Part shown: positions 18,272 to 27,361 of the stretch, in pieces
How the letters are laid out: every line of letters begins with the position of its first letter
Position numbering within the stretch: position 1 is the first letter of the stretch
DNA from: Bacteroidota bacterium
Lineage (GTDB): Bacteria; Bacteroidota; Bacteroidia; B-17B0; Aurantibacillaceae
Direction: 5' to 3'
DNA: 64,000 nt
Assembly: GCA_016185125.1 (NCBI GenBank)
Contig: JACPOC010000028.1
Coordinates: forward strand, 34,031-98,030
Notes under the pieces: generated by a model
The model's database searches: none
Told to the model about the DNA's origin: nothing
Seen by the model: the letters and a program-made list of their open reading frames with translations, nothing else
Position numbers and translations under genes: made by a program

Positions 18272-19518
18272 TGAATACGCGATTAGTATATATCTTATTA
18301 GGGGTTATGACGTTTATTAGTTCTTGCCACGAGGAAACTAAAATTCCTGTACCAACAAATAAACAACCAATTGCAAAGCAGTTATACACATGTTCAATGC
18401 ATCCTGAAATCATTCGTGATGCACCGGGTATATGCCCTATATGTGGTATGGATCTTGTGCCAATTGTAAGCAATGGCGACACCATCAGCAGTGATACGCT
18501 TTCTTTTCTGATAAAGCCCGCAGACAAACAGGTCGTTCTTAAAATTGCAGTTATAAGTCCTGAAGAAAAAACTATCAAGCCGGAATTTACGTATGAAGGA
18601 TTTGTAAATTTTATACCACAGGAGAGTAGCACTCTGGCATCTAAAGTAACAGGGCGGATAGAAAAAATATATGTTACCTATAATTATCAGCAAGTAAGCA
18701 AGGGGCAGAAACTCATGGAAATTTATAATCCCGAATTACTTACAGAACAAAGTAACTTATTATTTCTTTCGAAAGAAGACACGGCAAACAATCAAATGAT
18801 AGCCGCCGCAAGAAACAAATTAAAATTATTGGGCTTAAGCCAGGCCGATCTTAATTTACTTGAAACAAATAAAAAGCCTTCCCGTTTAATTCCTGTTTAC
18901 AGTGCTTACAACGGCTTTGTAACCGAACCTTCACGTCAAAATTCGGGTGCAACAGGAATGGCTCCTTCAGGTACTTCAGCTTCTTCACAATTAACCATTA
19001 AAGAGGGCAGCTATGTTCAAAAAGGGCAAACGGTATTTAGCATTATTAATTCTAATAAATTATGGGCCTTAATTAATATTCCAATGAATGATCTTTCCTT
19101 TATAAAAAAGGGTAATAAAGTCAGAATAAAACCTGAATCTAATTCAGACAATGAATTTGAAGCGGAAATAAATTACATAGAACCTGTGTTAGACAATACC
19201 AAAAAAACAGGCACTGCACGGGTAATTTTTGATAATACAAAATTTAAACTTTCAATTGGCAGCCAATTAACAGCAGTAGTATTTGCGGATAGTATTACAG
19301 GCTTATGGTTACCACAAAGCGCAGTTATTAATTTAGGAAAGCAAAGAATAGTTCTTTTAAAATCAGGCATAGGTTTTAAAGTAAAAGTTATTTCAACATC
19401 TAATAATTATAAAGGATTAATTAAAGTTATATCCGGTATCTCAGCCGGCGACCAAGTTGCAATTAATGCCCAGTTTGTTATGGATAGTGAAAGTTTTATA
19501 AAAGAAGAACATCAATGA
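18271..19518 (+). CDS. CusB-like RND adaptor with N-terminal HMBD (first copy)
   Basis: A 415-residue periplasmic adaptor lipoprotein (C19, SSC). An HMBD at about 35-65 (YTCSMHPEII...GICPICGMDL) precedes the barrel-sandwich (lipoyl-like), helical hairpin and beta-barrel domains (SKVTGRIEKIYV, LWALINIPMND). It links the RND pump to the TolC-like channel and probably collects Cu(I) through the HMBD. It is coupled by overlap on both sides. Confidence 0.85.
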   Translation: MNTRLVYILLGVMTFISSCHEETKIPVPTNKQPIAKQLYTCSMHPEIIRDAPGICPICGMDLVPIVSNGDTISSDTLSFLIKPADKQVVLKIAVISPEEKTIKPEFTYEGFVNFIPQESSTLASKVTGRIEKIYVTYNYQQVSKGQKLMEIYNPELLTEQSNLLFLSKEDTANNQMIAAARNKLKLLGLSQADLNLLETNKKPSRLIPVYSAYNGFVTEPSRQNSGATGMAPSGTSASSQLTIKEGSYVQKGQTVFSIINSNKLWALINIPMNDLSFIKKGNKVRIKPESNSDNEFEAEINYIEPVLDNTKKTGTARVIFDNTKFKLSIGSQLTAVVFADSITGLWLPQSAVINLGKQRIVLLKSGIGFKVKVISTSNNYKGLIKVISGISAGDQVAINAQFVMDSESFIKEEHQ

Positions 19519-20711
19519 AAAATATAATTTTATTTTTAACCCTCACCTTAAGTGTCTTATCCTGTAAGCAGAATAAAAATTCAGAAGATTTTAGTAGTAC
19601 TGATGAGTATTATACCTGTTCAATGGATCCGCAGGTTATTGCTTATAAACCCGGTATTTGTCCTATTTGTAAGATGTCTTTAACCAAAGTAAAAAAAAGC
19701 CAGAGCCTAAAAAGTGATGAAATTGAACTGAGCGATCAACAAATTCAATTGGGAAATATACAAACAGAAGCGGTTTCAAAACATATATTATCCGGACAAA
19801 ACTCAATCACCTCCACGCTAAAAATAAATGAGAGTCTTGTAAGTATTGTTAGCGCAAAAGTAATAGGACGTATTGATAAGCTGTATTTTAAAAATCCGGG
19901 AGACTTTGTTAAAGCAGGCGATTTAATTTTTGATCTGTATAGCGAAGAAATAAATGTTGTGAAGCAGGAGTATGTGATAGCTTATCAAAATAAAGATAAA
20001 AATTCCGGCTTAGGCATTGACTATAATCAATTAGTTGAAGCTGCCAAAGCCAAATTATTACTTTATGGTTTAACTGAAAATCAAGTTAGTCAGCTTGAAC
20101 ATAATTCGCCAACCGATGTAACATCATTTTATAGCCCCGCCTCGGGTTATATTAGTGAAATGACTCTAAACGAAGGGCAGTATGTAATGCTTGGTCAGGA
20201 AATAATGAAGTTAGCTGATCTTTCTTCTTTATGGGTGGAGGCTCAAACCTTCAATAGTCAAATCGGAAAATTTAACATCGGAACTAAGATTCAAGTTTCT
20301 TTTCCCGGAACTGAAATAAAAACTAAAGAAGCCGTAATTGATTTTATAAATCCCGTCTCTTCATCAGGAACCCGGTTAACACAGTTTAGAGCCAAAGTAG
20401 AAAACAAAGAAAATACACTTAAACCGGGCATGATAGCTTATGTTAATTACCTGGATAAAGAAACGGAAAGTTTAAGTGTGCCAGCCAATGCAGTTATTAG
20501 AGATACTAAGAAAGCCGCTGTGTGGTTAAAGATTTCTAAAAATAAATTCAAATATGTAATGGTGGAAACGGGAACAGAGTCAAATGGTTTTGTTGAAATT
20601 AAATCCGGTATTTCTTTAACCGATACATTAGTAATTTCAGGGGCATATTTGATAAATAGCGAATTTATTTTTAAAAAAGGTTCAAGCCCAATGGAAGGAC
20701 ATAAAATGTAA
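19515..20711 (+). CDS. CusB-like RND adaptor with N-terminal HMBD (second copy)
   Basis: A 398-residue paralogue of the preceding adaptor, starting in its ATGA overlap. It has lipobox C17 (VLSC), an HMBD at about 33-60 (YTCSMDPQVI...GICPICKMSL), then the adaptor domains (SAKVIGRIDKLYF; LWVEAQTFNSQIG). The two copies are clearly diverged, so they are not a recent duplication. A heteromeric adaptor ring is one possibility. Confidence 0.85.
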   Translation: MKNIILFLTLTLSVLSCKQNKNSEDFSSTDEYYTCSMDPQVIAYKPGICPICKMSLTKVKKSQSLKSDEIELSDQQIQLGNIQTEAVSKHILSGQNSITSTLKINESLVSIVSAKVIGRIDKLYFKNPGDFVKAGDLIFDLYSEEINVVKQEYVIAYQNKDKNSGLGIDYNQLVEAAKAKLLLYGLTENQVSQLEHNSPTDVTSFYSPASGYISEMTLNEGQYVMLGQEIMKLADLSSLWVEAQTFNSQIGKFNIGTKIQVSFPGTEIKTKEAVIDFINPVSSSGTRLTQFRAKVENKENTLKPGMIAYVNYLDKETESLSVPANAVIRDTKKAAVWLKISKNKFKYVMVETGTESNGFVEIKSGISLTDTLVISGAYLINSEFIFKKGSSPMEGHKM

Positions 20712-20747
20712 ATGATAGAAGCGAGTTAGCAAGCTAAATTTTACTCT

Positions 20748-20755
20748 TAAATTTG
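20748..20755 (+). promoter_or_regulatory. Putative -7 element TAAATTTG
   Basis: Perfect TAnnTTTG match with 10 nt to the methyltransferase ATG. It implies a very short leader and marks the end of the copper transcription unit. Confidence 0.5.
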
Positions 20756-20765
20756 ATACAACATT

Positions 20766-21383
20766 ATGAATGATAGAAAAGAACATTGGGAAAAAGTGTT
20801 TGCCACTAAAAACGAAAATGAAGTTAGCTGGTTTCAAACCTATCCGAAAACTTCCTTAGAATTTCTGAAATTATTTAATCTTCCTTTAGATGCCAATATT
20901 ATTGATGTGGGGGGTGGCGATAGTTATTTTGTAGATGCTCTTCTTGAAAAAGGTTATAAAAATTTGAGTGTTCTTGATATTTCTCAAAATGCTTTAGAAA
21001 AAGTAAAGCAAAGACTTGGTGAAAAATCTGCCATGGTTAATTGGATTGTAAGCGATATAACGGCGTTTGAACCAAAAGTGAAATTTGATTTTTGGCACGA
21101 TAGAGCAGCGTTCCATTTCCTCACTTCCGAAGAAAAAATAAATAAATATGTTTCCATTGCCGAAAATGCAATCAGCGAAAAAGGAGTTCTTATACTTGGC
21201 ACGTTTTCTGATAATGGACCAAAAAAATGCAGCGGTCTAAGTATTCAGCAATATAACGAATCTTCAATGTCTGCACGCTTCGAAATAAAGTTTGATAGAA
21301 TCAAATGCATTACTGAAGATCATACCACGCCTTTTAATACTATTCAAAATTTTCTGTTCTGCAGCTTTCAAAAAAAATTCTAA
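20766..21383 (+). CDS. Class I SAM-dependent methyltransferase
   Basis: A 205-residue cytosolic methyltransferase with motif I IIDVGGGDSYFVDAL (about 44-58), acidic D at the end of strand 2 (LSVLDIS), and a DFWHDRAAFHFL motif IV. It belongs to the family opening REHWEKVFATK...VSWFQTYP, often found beside metal-resistance genes; the substrate is unknown. It has its own promoter motif, so it is probably independent of the pump operon. Confidence 0.8.
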   Translation: MNDRKEHWEKVFATKNENEVSWFQTYPKTSLEFLKLFNLPLDANIIDVGGGDSYFVDALLEKGYKNLSVLDISQNALEKVKQRLGEKSAMVNWIVSDITAFEPKVKFDFWHDRAAFHFLTSEEKINKYVSIAENAISEKGVLILGTFSDNGPKKCSGLSIQQYNESSMSARFEIKFDRIKCITEDHTTPFNTIQNFLFCSFQKKF

Positions 21384-21388
21384 TTTTG
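21381..21388 (+). promoter_or_regulatory. Putative -7 element for efp
   Basis: TAATTTTG matches the consensus, overlaps the methyltransferase stop codon and lies about 55 nt before efp. Confidence 0.4.
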
Positions 21389-21443
21389 TATGCAAAAGCG
21401 CATTGCATCGTAGTTTTAAAAATAAAAAAAATCTAAATTTTAC

Positions 21444-21998
21444 ATGGCCAATACATCAGATATTTCAAAAGGTTGTTTTTTAAGATATGATAATGCGTTG
21501 TTAAAAGTACTGGAGTACGACCACATTACTCCCGGCAAAGGAAACACCATTTACTCGGTAAAATGCCGCAATATTGAAACGGGCAAACAAAGCGAAGTTC
21601 GTTTTCGTTCGGGTGAAAAAGTAGATCTTATCAGAGTAGATGAATTAGATCTGCAATACATTTATGCCGAAAACGATTTTTTGGTGTGCATGAATCAGGA
21701 AAACTTCGAACAAATTCATATTCCAAAAATACTGTTTGCCGATACTATAAAATTTTTACAGGAAGGAATGATCTTAACCGTTCGCTTTGATGAAAATGAA
21801 AAACCTTTAAACGGCGAACTTCCTAAATATGTGGAGTTAACTGTAACGTATACCGAAGATGGCATTAAAGGCAAGCTCCTTAAATCGGCCGAAGTGGAAG
21901 GGGGAATAATCATTCAGGTTCCGTTATTTGTTGCTATTGGCGATAAACTGAAAATAACCACAGAAACAGGCGAGTACGTGGAACGTGTGGGTAAATGA
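21444..21998 (+). CDS. efp: Elongation factor P
   Basis: A 184-residue three-domain EF-P that relieves ribosome stalling at polyproline. The modified-residue loop is PGKGN with K32 at its tip. The C-terminal EF-P signature is intact (KSAEVEGGIIIQVPLF...G). Compared with canonical EF-P, domain III lacks about four residues of the loop normally reading like GDTATGGTKPA. It is followed 12 bp later by the flavoprotein gene. Confidence 0.92.
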   Translation: MANTSDISKGCFLRYDNALLKVLEYDHITPGKGNTIYSVKCRNIETGKQSEVRFRSGEKVDLIRVDELDLQYIYAENDFLVCMNQENFEQIHIPKILFADTIKFLQEGMILTVRFDENEKPLNGELPKYVELTVTYTEDGIKGKLLKSAEVEGGIIIQVPLFVAIGDKLKITTETGEYVERVGK

Positions 21999-22010
21999 TC
22001 CATTAGCAAT

Positions 22011-23153
22011 ATGCAGGAGTTTGATGTTATTATTTGTGGGGCCGGTCCCGCCGGAAGCACCTGCGCCCTTGGGCTTTTTAATTCGGGTTTAAAAGTTGCC
22101 CTTATTGATAAAGATTCTTTTCCCCGCGAAAAAATATGCGGAGATGCTTATGGAGGTTACAGCTTTAAAATTTTAAATACCATTTCTCCCGCCTTCGGAA
22201 AAAAATTACTTGAACTTAAAGATGGACTGGTTGCAAAACGGGCAAAGTTAATTTCGCCAAAAGGTCATGTAGTAGAAATAAAACTAAAAGGTTTTTTTGC
22301 AAACCTTCCGCGTGTGATATTTGACGATTTTCTTCTGAACATGGTAAAAGAAGAAACCACAACAACTATTTTTGAAAACACCGCCATTCAAAAAATTGAC
22401 GTAAGCAATGAGCAGGTTCTTGTAAAAACCTCGCTTGGTAAAGTATTAAAAGCAAAAGTAATTATCGGCTGCGACGGAAGCCATTCCATTGTGCAATCTG
22501 CTCTTACTCACACACGCGAATTAATTACAGATACTTGTCCGGGTTTACGCGCCTATTATAAGAATGTAAAAAATGTGGAAGCCGATTGCCTTGAAATTCA
22601 TTTATTATCACAAATACCAAAAGGTTATTTCTGGATATTCCCTTCCACCAACGGACTTGCCAACGTGGGCATTGGCTGTGATAAAGAGGTACTCACCAAG
22701 CATAAAATTAATTTACGCGCTTCTTTTAATCATATCATCCAAAACATTAGTCCGTTTAAAGAACGTTTTGTGGAGGCTGAATTAGTGGGAGATATAAAAG
22801 GCTGGACTATTCCTATAGGTTATTTTAACAGTAAGCTTCCAATTTCCGGAACCAGAATTTTGCTTTGCGGAGATGCCGCCGCTTTGGTTGATCCTTCTAC
22901 CGGCGAAGGCATTGGCCCGGCAATGTCATCAGGACGTTATGCGGCGCAGTTTATAAAAATATGCTTTGAAGAAAATAATTTTTCGGCAATTTTTATGAAG
23001 GGTTACGAAAAATTGATCCGGAAAAAATATTACCGAAATTACTTTTTAAAAACAAGCATCACTGCGCTTTACTATAAATTTCCTTTTTTAATGAACTGGG
23101 CCATTTATCTTATTGCGAATTGGCCGCTTAAAAAAAATAACATTCATAAATAA
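22011..23153 (+). CDS. Geranylgeranyl-reductase-like FAD oxidoreductase
   Basis: A 380-residue FAD monooxygenase-fold protein with the dinucleotide motif IICGAGPAGSTCA near the N-terminus, the FPREKICGDAYGG loop (flavin/substrate), a central IIGCDGSHS motif, and a CGDAAALVDPSTGEGIGPAM C-terminal FAD motif. This matches the geranylgeranyl reductase family, which hydrogenates isoprenoid chains; related flavoproteins make polyketide or alkaloid products. It lies 12 bp after efp and probably shares its transcript. The exact substrate cannot be assigned. Confidence 0.85.
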   Translation: MQEFDVIICGAGPAGSTCALGLFNSGLKVALIDKDSFPREKICGDAYGGYSFKILNTISPAFGKKLLELKDGLVAKRAKLISPKGHVVEIKLKGFFANLPRVIFDDFLLNMVKEETTTTIFENTAIQKIDVSNEQVLVKTSLGKVLKAKVIIGCDGSHSIVQSALTHTRELITDTCPGLRAYYKNVKNVEADCLEIHLLSQIPKGYFWIFPSTNGLANVGIGCDKEVLTKHKINLRASFNHIIQNISPFKERFVEAELVGDIKGWTIPIGYFNSKLPISGTRILLCGDAAALVDPSTGEGIGPAMSSGRYAAQFIKICFEENNFSAIFMKGYEKLIRKKYYRNYFLKTSITALYYKFPFLMNWAIYLIANWPLKKNNIHK

Positions 23154-23169
23154 ATACTAATTTTATGGC

Positions 23170-23544
23170 ATGAATTTTAAAAACATTCTGCTTATTGATG
23201 ACGATGTAGAAGATCAGGAAATTTTTCTTTCCGCAGCAAAAGAAATTTGGGCACAGGTAAACTGTATTGCCATAAGTGAAGCTGCAAGCGCGTTAAAAAA
23301 ATTAAAAAGCAGGGAGATTTTGCCCGATATTATTTTTTTGGATCTTAACATGCCGGTAATGAGCGGCCAGCAATTTTTAACAGAAATTAAAAAAGACGAT
23401 TCGTTAAAAGAAATTCCCGTTATTATTTTTACCACCTCCTCGCACGCACCAACAAAAAAAATAACTAAAAATTTGGGGGCTTATGATTTTATTACCAAAC
23501 CCAACCGCTACGAAGAGCTTAAAAAAATACTGGAACCTTTTTAA
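23170..23544 (+). CDS. Single-domain response regulator
   Basis: A 124-residue CheY-like receiver with no output domain: acidic IDDD (10-12), phosphoacceptor D58 (FLDLNMPVMSG), T at PVIIFTTSS and K at FITKPN. Such regulators in Bacteroidota relay phosphate to or from PAS kinases. It is convergent with the large kinase 470 bp away. Confidence 0.88.
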   Translation: MNFKNILLIDDDVEDQEIFLSAAKEIWAQVNCIAISEAASALKKLKSREILPDIIFLDLNMPVMSGQQFLTEIKKDDSLKEIPVIIFTTSSHAPTKKITKNLGAYDFITKPNRYEELKKILEPF

Positions 23545-23704
23545 TTTAAGGCGGTTAATTTTCGGAGGCTTTGCCGTGTATGCATAAAATTTTGCGGATA
23601 GTTCTTTGCCGCAGATTTTACAAATAAAAAAATTAAAGTGTTAATCCAGGCCATCCGGTGCAATTATTATAATTTCTCAATCTTTGCGGTTCAGCAATGT
23701 TAGT

Positions 23705-23781
23705 GATTGCTTCGCGAAAATGCTCGCAAGGACGGTTTGTTTATTATCGTCATTGCGAGACTTTTTCAGTCGAAGCAATCT
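23705..23781. repeat. Pair of TTGCGAG/CGAAGC repeat elements, inverted
   Basis: The right copy (23751-23781) reads CATTGCGAG, hairpin GACT(ttttc)AGTC, then CGAAGCAATC. The left copy (23705-23736) is the same element in reverse orientation, with its loop sequence attttc. They belong to the same family as the repeats around the GIY-YIG gene at 32.7 kb. Confidence 0.7.
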
Positions 23782-23854
23782 CAAAAACGTATAGTTCTTT
23801 GCCGCAGATATAACAAAGCGGGAAAAAATTGATTAATACTTTATCAAAAGAATT

Positions 23855-23996
23855 CCTCGAAGCTCTGCTTCGGGGTTTGTGTTGCTATTTTGGCCACAAA
23901 TTTCACGAATTAACAATATCGATTTATTATTGATAGGTGAAATTAGTGAAATTTGTGGTGAATATTACACCCATACCTCGAGGCTCTGCCTCGGGG
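23855..23996. repeat. Composite hairpin element
   Basis: Two same-orientation hairpins, CCTCGAAG-CTCTG-CTTCGGGG (23855-23875) and CCTCGAGG-CTCTG-CCTCGGGG (23976-23996), share the loop and differ by a compensatory A-T to G-C pair. Between them lies a 13-bp inverted repeat (CCACAAATTTCAC at 23894-23906 and its complement at 23946-23958). It may act as a terminator for the convergent genes or be a small mobile repeat. Confidence 0.6.
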
Positions 23997-24015
23997 TTAT
24001 TCATTTTTTTATTTT

Positions 24016-27000
24016 TTACTCCACCTCAATATGCGCTTTTGCTTGCTTAAGAGGCAAGGTAATTATAAACGTGGCGCCTTTATCAACTTCGCCTTCCGCA
24101 GTAATTTTGCCCCCATGGCGCTCGGCAATTTTTTTACATAAAGCCAAACCTAAACCCGTGCCTTCGTAAGTATCTTTTGAGTGAAGCCTCACAAAAGTTT
24201 CAAAAATACGATGGTCGTAAACGGCTTCAAAACCAATGCCGTTATCGCTTACCTTTATTTCAACAAATTGGCCTTTTTGTTGGGCACTTATGGTAATTAC
24301 CGGCGGGCGTTTTGGGCTCGAAAACTTTAGGGCATTATTTATAAGATTATAAAATAACTGGTACAGTAAAACGCTTGAACCTTCGGGCTTGGGCAAAGTG
24401 CTTGCTTTAATGGTAGCTTTTTTTTGCGAAATTAGTATTTCAAGATCACTTTCAGCATTTAAAATAATGGCGTTAAGATCTACCGCTTCTACCTTTTGTT
24501 CGGAAGAATTAACCGATGAAAAAGTTAAAATACCATCAATCATGGCCTGCATGCGCGAGCTGGCGCCAGTTATTTTATCTAAAAATTCATTGGCCTGTGC
24601 CGGAATGGCGTTTTTAAACTCCTCCTGCACGCGGCTGGTAAATATTTTAATTTTACGAAGCGGTTCTTTAAGATCATGACTGGCAACATGGGCAAACTGC
24701 TGAAGGTCTTCGTTAGAACGTTCAAGTTGTTGGGTTCGTTGGCTTACCAATTTTTCCAGTTTTTCTGCTATGGTTTTTTGTTCGTGAATATCGGTGGCGG
24801 TGCCAACCCATAAGGTAATTTCTCCCTGCTCATTTTTAATAGGATTTGCCCTGCTTAAATGCCAGCGGTATTCTCCATCATATCTTTTTTCGCGGTGTTC
24901 CGATACAAATACTTCTCCGGTTTTTAACGCGTGTTCAAAATCTTTTGTCATTTTTGCAAGATCATCCGGATGAATAACTGCTTGCCATTTATCTCCTTTG
25001 CTCTCATCAATTGTTAAGCCTGTATATGCGTACCAGTTATCGTTAAAAAAATTAACCTCGCCGTTAGGAAGATTAGTCCATGTAATTTGAGGCAATGTTT
25101 GCAGCAGCATTTTAAACTTGGCCGAACTTTCTTTTAAAGCCGCTTCGGCCAGTTTTTGTTCGTGTACATCAAAGCCAACTCCCACAAAGCCGCTAAAATT
25201 GCCTTCTTTATCAAATCTTGGATTGCCTTTAAACACAAAGGTGCGGTACTCACCATCATGGCGTTTTAACCTTACATTGTGCATGGTAAAAGGCTTTTGG
25301 TTTTTAAAAGCCTCGGTGTAAATTTGCAATACTTCGGGCACATCGTCCGGATGCACAATACCATCCCAGGCTCTGCCCAAAGCTTCATCAAGGGTTTGAC
25401 CGAGATATTTAAGCCATGTTTTGTTAAAATAGCTAATAGAAGCCTCCTCATTTGGTTCTATGGTAAATACAATCATGGGAGATTGATCGGCCAAGGCTTT
25501 AAATTCATCTACAGCTTTTTTTTGCTCATCAATGTCGGTATTTGTGCCAACCCATCTTACCACCACACCTTCATTATTTTTAATTGGAGTAACCCTGGTT
25601 AAAAATTGCCTGAACTCACCTTTTGCGCTTTTTAAAGGAAAAACCATTTCAAAAGGTTTTCCGGTGTTAATGGAATTTTGCCATCTTTCTACCACTAAAG
25701 GTAGCTGAACCGGATCGTGAACCGATTGCCATCCCCAGCCTTCCATATCGCTTGGTGTGGTGCCTGTGTATTCGTACCATCTGCGGTTATACCAAAAAAT
25801 CCACCCGTTAGCATCGGCCATCCAGGCAAGGTTTTGAATGTTATCGGCTAAGGTTTTAAAGCGTTCGGCATTTTCATTAATACGGTCTTCGCTTCTTTTT
25901 TTATCTTGAATATCGGTATTAGAACCGCACCAATAAATAATTTCTCCTTTTTCGTTTTTTATGGGAACGGCTCGTACCAAAACCCAGTGAAAGTTTCCAC
26001 TTTTATGTTTTACCCTGAACTCCGTTTCATAATTTTGGCCGGTTTTAATTGAATGAGCCCATTCAGCGCCTGCCTTATCTACATCGGCGGCGTGCACATA
26101 ATCTACCCAGCCGTTACCCAAACTTTTGCTTAAGGGATTTCCATAAAAATCTTCCCATTGATTGCTAATAAAAGTTAGCCCGCCATTGGTATCGGCCGTC
26201 CACACCACCAAAGGAAGCGTGTTGGCTATTTGACGAAAGCGAAATTCGCTGCCTTCAAGCTTTTGCTCTATTAATTTTTTATCGGTAATATCGGTAATGG
26301 TGCCTGTAAAACGCGTTACCTCATGGGCCTCATTTAAAACTGCTTTTCCCTTGCCTAATATGTAACGCACCTCGCCCGATGGACGAACGACGCGGTATTC
26401 GATCTCAAACCTCTCGCCTTTTTCGGTATGCGCTTTTAATTTTTCAGCCAGTTTTTCCCTATCCTCGGGATGAATGTATTCGTTAATTTTTTGGTGGCTT
26501 CGTTCTTGTTCAGGAATGTTAACGCCAATAATTTCGGTGTATCGTTGGTTCCACCAAGCTTTGTCATTTTTAAAATCCCAGTCCCATAAGCCATCCAGGG
26601 TAGCATCAGTAGCTAATCTTAAGCGTTCTTCATTTTCAAAAAGAGCTTTATCGGCGTTGGTTTGCTTGGTGGTTGGGTGATGTACTACTAAAATTCCTTT
26701 TGGCCGGCCATTATCTATAATAGGACTAAAATCCATTTTAAAATAAATAGTTTCCGATACATTCTTGCGGTTCAGATCAAAAGGCATATTTTCAAAAGAG
26801 AGCGTATTTCCTTGATACACCTGGTCTATAACGTTTACTATAAAATCTTTTTCTTCAGCCCAAACATTTGCAGCTTTTTGGCCTAAGCTTGCGGGATGTT
26901 TGGCATCGGCAAATTGAGCATAAGCATCGTTATAAATCATGTGGGCATCTTTTCCCCAAAGAATAAGAAATGGGGCGGGAGATTGTAAAATAATATTTAC

Positions 27001-27132
27001 GGTATTAAGCAATGTTTGCGGCCAGTAACTGATGGCACCTATTTCGGTGTTCAACCAATTGTAATTACGAATGAGTTGTGCTGTTTTGCTTTCTCCTAAA
27101 ATTAACTCCTTAATGTGCACTTCGTTGTTCAT
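24016..27132 (-). CDS. Multi-PAS sensor histidine kinase
   Basis: A 1,038-residue soluble kinase without membrane helices. Six PAS-type sensor modules can be counted, beginning near residues 30, 175, 300, 425, 550 and 675, each with the WYNxxWxxYTG-like strand and a following PAC segment. The phosphoacceptor helix is ASHDLKEPLRKI with H819, then an ATPase domain with the N box, DNGIGF (G1) and GTGLGLALCKK (G2). No receiver is attached, so partners must be separate; the response regulators at 23170 and 27362 are adjacent. The start codon lies 46 nt after a TATATTTA motif. Confidence 0.92.
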   Translation of the reverse strand: MNNEVHIKELILGESKTAQLIRNYNWLNTEIGAISYWPQTLLNTVNIILQSPAPFLILWGKDAHMIYNDAYAQFADAKHPASLGQKAANVWAEEKDFIVNVIDQVYQGNTLSFENMPFDLNRKNVSETIYFKMDFSPIIDNGRPKGILVVHHPTTKQTNADKALFENEERLRLATDATLDGLWDWDFKNDKAWWNQRYTEIIGVNIPEQERSHQKINEYIHPEDREKLAEKLKAHTEKGERFEIEYRVVRPSGEVRYILGKGKAVLNEAHEVTRFTGTITDITDKKLIEQKLEGSEFRFRQIANTLPLVVWTADTNGGLTFISNQWEDFYGNPLSKSLGNGWVDYVHAADVDKAGAEWAHSIKTGQNYETEFRVKHKSGNFHWVLVRAVPIKNEKGEIIYWCGSNTDIQDKKRSEDRINENAERFKTLADNIQNLAWMADANGWIFWYNRRWYEYTGTTPSDMEGWGWQSVHDPVQLPLVVERWQNSINTGKPFEMVFPLKSAKGEFRQFLTRVTPIKNNEGVVVRWVGTNTDIDEQKKAVDEFKALADQSPMIVFTIEPNEEASISYFNKTWLKYLGQTLDEALGRAWDGIVHPDDVPEVLQIYTEAFKNQKPFTMHNVRLKRHDGEYRTFVFKGNPRFDKEGNFSGFVGVGFDVHEQKLAEAALKESSAKFKMLLQTLPQITWTNLPNGEVNFFNDNWYAYTGLTIDESKGDKWQAVIHPDDLAKMTKDFEHALKTGEVFVSEHREKRYDGEYRWHLSRANPIKNEQGEITLWVGTATDIHEQKTIAEKLEKLVSQRTQQLERSNEDLQQFAHVASHDLKEPLRKIKIFTSRVQEEFKNAIPAQANEFLDKITGASSRMQAMIDGILTFSSVNSSEQKVEAVDLNAIILNAESDLEILISQKKATIKASTLPKPEGSSVLLYQLFYNLINNALKFSSPKRPPVITISAQQKGQFVEIKVSDNGIGFEAVYDHRIFETFVRLHSKDTYEGTGLGLALCKKIAERHGGKITAEGEVDKGATFIITLPLKQAKAHIEVE

Positions 27133-27240
27133 ATACTCATTACGAGTTGGTTACCCCGCTTATTAAAATTTTGAGGATAAATATAAAAAATAGTTATAAT
27201 TAAATAAAGAGAGAAAATAATGTGCCAGGAAAATAAATAA

Positions 27241-27340
27241 GGGTTGAAGAATTATCTTAATGGTTAAAGAATTATCTTAATGGTTAAAGAATTATCTTCA
27301 TCGTTAAATAAGAATTATCTTAATTGTTAAAGAAATATCA
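27241..27340. repeat. 20-bp tandem repeat between kinase and regulator
   Basis: About five copies of GGTTAAAGAATTATCTTAAT in a row; the last two are degenerate. The array lies between the response-regulator stop and the kinase promoter region, so both transcription units are close to it. Confidence 0.75.
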
Positions 27341-27361
27341 ACATAAGGGGAGAGCTCAACT

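Larger units (their letters stand above)
23545..24015. other. Gene-free interval of dispersed repeat pieces
   Basis: 471 bp with no plausible gene. It contains two hairpin repeat elements listed separately and a duplicated phrase (ATAGTTCTTTGCCGCAGAT at about 23598 and 23792). It separates the convergent response-regulator and kinase genes and probably includes terminators for both. Confidence 0.6.

Noticed and set aside
2180..20711. Integrative element carrying the copper genes
   Set aside because: No integrase, transposase, att-like direct repeats or tRNA boundary could be seen; composition looks like the neighbours.
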